Shown piece by piece: positions 14,177 to 14,783 of a stretch of DNA of 14,783 bases. Source of the stretch: Christensenella sp. UBA1782 (lineage in GTDB: Bacteria > Bacillota > Clostridia > Christensenellales > DTU072); NCBI GenBank assembly GCA_002315475.1, contig DCGI01000035.1:694-15476 (forward strand). Direction: 5' to 3'. Numbering within the stretch: position 1 is the first letter of the stretch; every line of letters begins with the position of its first letter. The notes beneath the pieces are model-generated. The model was not told the DNA's origin, made no database searches, and saw only the letters and a list, made by a program, of their open reading frames with translations. The position numbers and the translations under genes were made by a program.

Positions 14177-14411
14177 TTAACACTTTGTTAAATTGTAGGT
14201 TCAAAGTAAACCTATGATTCTTATATGTTAATATCGATCTGTTGTTAAAAAAGCAGACTCTTGTCATTTTCGATACCCCTGTTTTTTCAAAAAACAGATT
14301 TTAGACATTTACTCGGTTTTTGAGTAAATCGGTTAAACATTTGCGTGTGCTTATATGGTGGAACGTAATCGGGGTTCCCCGCAAAAAGGAGCGAAGCAAC
14401 TTCTTGCGGGG
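14174..14411 (+). ncRNA. hairpin-rich region without ORF, candidate non-coding RNA
   Basis: Downstream of the plus-strand promoter lie five inverted repeats: 14174-14194 (8-bp arms), 14196-14214 (TAGGTT/AACCTA), 14279-14297 (CTGTTTTTT/AAAAAACAG), 14307-14329 (ATTTACTC/GAGTAAAT) and 14377-14411 (CCCCGCAA/TTGCGGGG). No ORF of note and no familiar RNA family is recognised, and no T run marks a clear terminator, so the RNA call is tentative. With the two degenerate ORFs this accounts for what I see in the long gene-poor stretch 13615-14530. Confidence 0.25.
14377..14411 (-). repeat. strong intergenic hairpin after the acidic-repeat gene
   Basis: On the minus strand CCCCGCAAGAAG and CTTTTTGCGGGG pair over 12 bp with one G-U, around an 11-base loop holding TTGCTTCGCTC. 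The plus strand would have an A-C mismatch at that place, so the minus-strand RNA folds better. No T run follows. It may be the transcript end of the gene at 14531 or a dispersed repeat. Confidence 0.45.
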
Positions 14412-14530
14412 TGATAGACGAGCCGACTTGTATCAAGACAAGCTTACGTCTTTGTATAATTAGTTTCTTACGTTGTTTAAAGGCAAAGAAGCCTCCCTAC
14501 CGTAAATTTATTTGAGAAAATGTTCGGATT

Positions 14531-14783
14531 TTAGTTTTCGTTGTCGTCCGCATTATCCGATTCGGCGGGTATAGCCGGTTCTTCCGCAATAACGGGTTCT
14601 TCCACAATAACGAGATCTTCCGCAATAACGGGTTCTTCCGCTACGGTAGGTTCTTCCGCTACGGTAGTGTCTTCCGCAATAACGGGTTCTTCCACAATAA
14701 CGGGTTCTTCCGCAGTAACGGGTTCTTCCGCAATAACGGGTTTTTCCGTAATAACGGGTTCTTCCGCAATAACGGGTTCTTCC
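14531..14783 (-). CDS. C-terminal part of an acidic hexapeptide-repeat protein
   Basis: The last 83 codons of a gene that begins beyond the right edge; the frame is open from the window end to a TAA at 14531-14533. The visible part consists of about a dozen six-residue units of consensus EEPVIA, with variants EKPVIA, EEPVTA, EEPVIV, EDTTVA and EDLVIV, followed by the acidic end PAESDNADDNEN. The 18-base unit (GAAGAACCCGTTATTGCG) is nearly identical between copies, so the array has probably expanded recently and may vary in number. Such Glu/Pro-rich tails are usually disordered linkers or spacers of surface or cytoskeletal proteins. There is no sorting signal at the end. Base composition is like the host genes, not the AT-rich island. 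The main domain is outside the window. Confidence 0.7.
   Translation of the reverse strand, partial: EEPVIAEEPVITEKPVIAEEPVTAEEPVIVEEPVIAEDTTVAEEPTVAEEPVIAEDLVIVEEPVIAEEPAIPAESDNADDNEN

Larger units (their letters stand above)
11450..14340. other. AT-rich island, probably horizontally acquired
   Basis: Base composition shifts abruptly to AT-rich between about 11450 and 14340, with runs of A and T, AT-ending codons and weaker spacing between genes, unlike the compact moderate-GC genes on either side. The island holds a homospermidine-synthase-like gene, a broken methyltransferase, two degenerate small ORFs and long non-coding stretches. I found no integrase, transposase or flanking direct repeats, so the mode of entry is unknown. 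Borders are approximate. Confidence 0.6.

Noticed and set aside
14196..14214. GGTTCAAA resembling a tRNA T-loop
   Set aside because: No acceptor, D or anticodon stems can be formed around it.
14356..14364. GGTGGAAC, resembling the T-box core, before the 14377-14411 hairpin on the plus strand
   Set aside because: No Stem I elements, no T run after the hairpin and no downstream synthetase or amino-acid gene.

Overview
The window looks like a chromosomal segment of a spore-forming, uncultured-type Clostridia (Bacillota). The signs are strong AGGAGG-type ribosome binding sites, TTGACA/TATAAT promoters, a T-box leader in front of thrS, and a spoVT/spoVB pair. Every gene I can support lies on the minus strand, so the region is read from right to left. 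No genus can be named from this sequence alone.

Left part (1-9711), moderate GC, compact and vertical-looking. From right to left: a PAP2-type membrane phosphatase homologue followed 13 bases later by a membrane-anchored XRE regulator; a Thr T-box riboswitch with its own promoter; thrS (without a TGS domain); a terminator; a run of three genes (155-aa membrane protein, membrane-anchored metallophosphoesterase, RNase PH); then a second run starting from a promoter just after rph (YhhN/lysoplasmalogenase-like protein, family I pyrophosphatase, ComEC without its nuclease-like domain, SpoVT, and the N-terminus of a SpoVB/MurJ-like flippase). Stops and starts overlap by one base (TAATG) or sit within a few bases of each other, which suggests operons. 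spoVT next to spoVB recalls the Bacillus order and supports a sporulating host.

Middle part (9712-11315). A promoter with a perfect 19-bp palindrome just upstream, a small protein made almost entirely of six 16-residue repeats (KDYYGKTLYxxDG), and a lipoprotein alpha/beta hydrolase with its own promoter.

Right part (about 11450-14340) is a markedly AT-rich island that looks horizontally acquired and partly decayed. It holds an intact homospermidine-synthase-like dehydrogenase, a class I SAM methyltransferase broken by a frameshift, two degenerate small ORFs (one a Cys-pair, zinc-ribbon-like protein with a good RBS but ATA in place of ATG), a divergent promoter pair and a cluster of hairpins with no ORF. 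The dehydrogenase plus methyltransferase pair could have made a modified polyamine-like amine; that is inference. At the far right edge is the C-terminal tail of a protein built from acidic hexapeptide repeats (EEPVIA), in host-like base composition.

The observations most worth a second look are the dehydrogenase/methyltransferase island, the repeat protein, the promoter-plus-hairpins region at 14148-14411, and the palindrome at 9788-9806.
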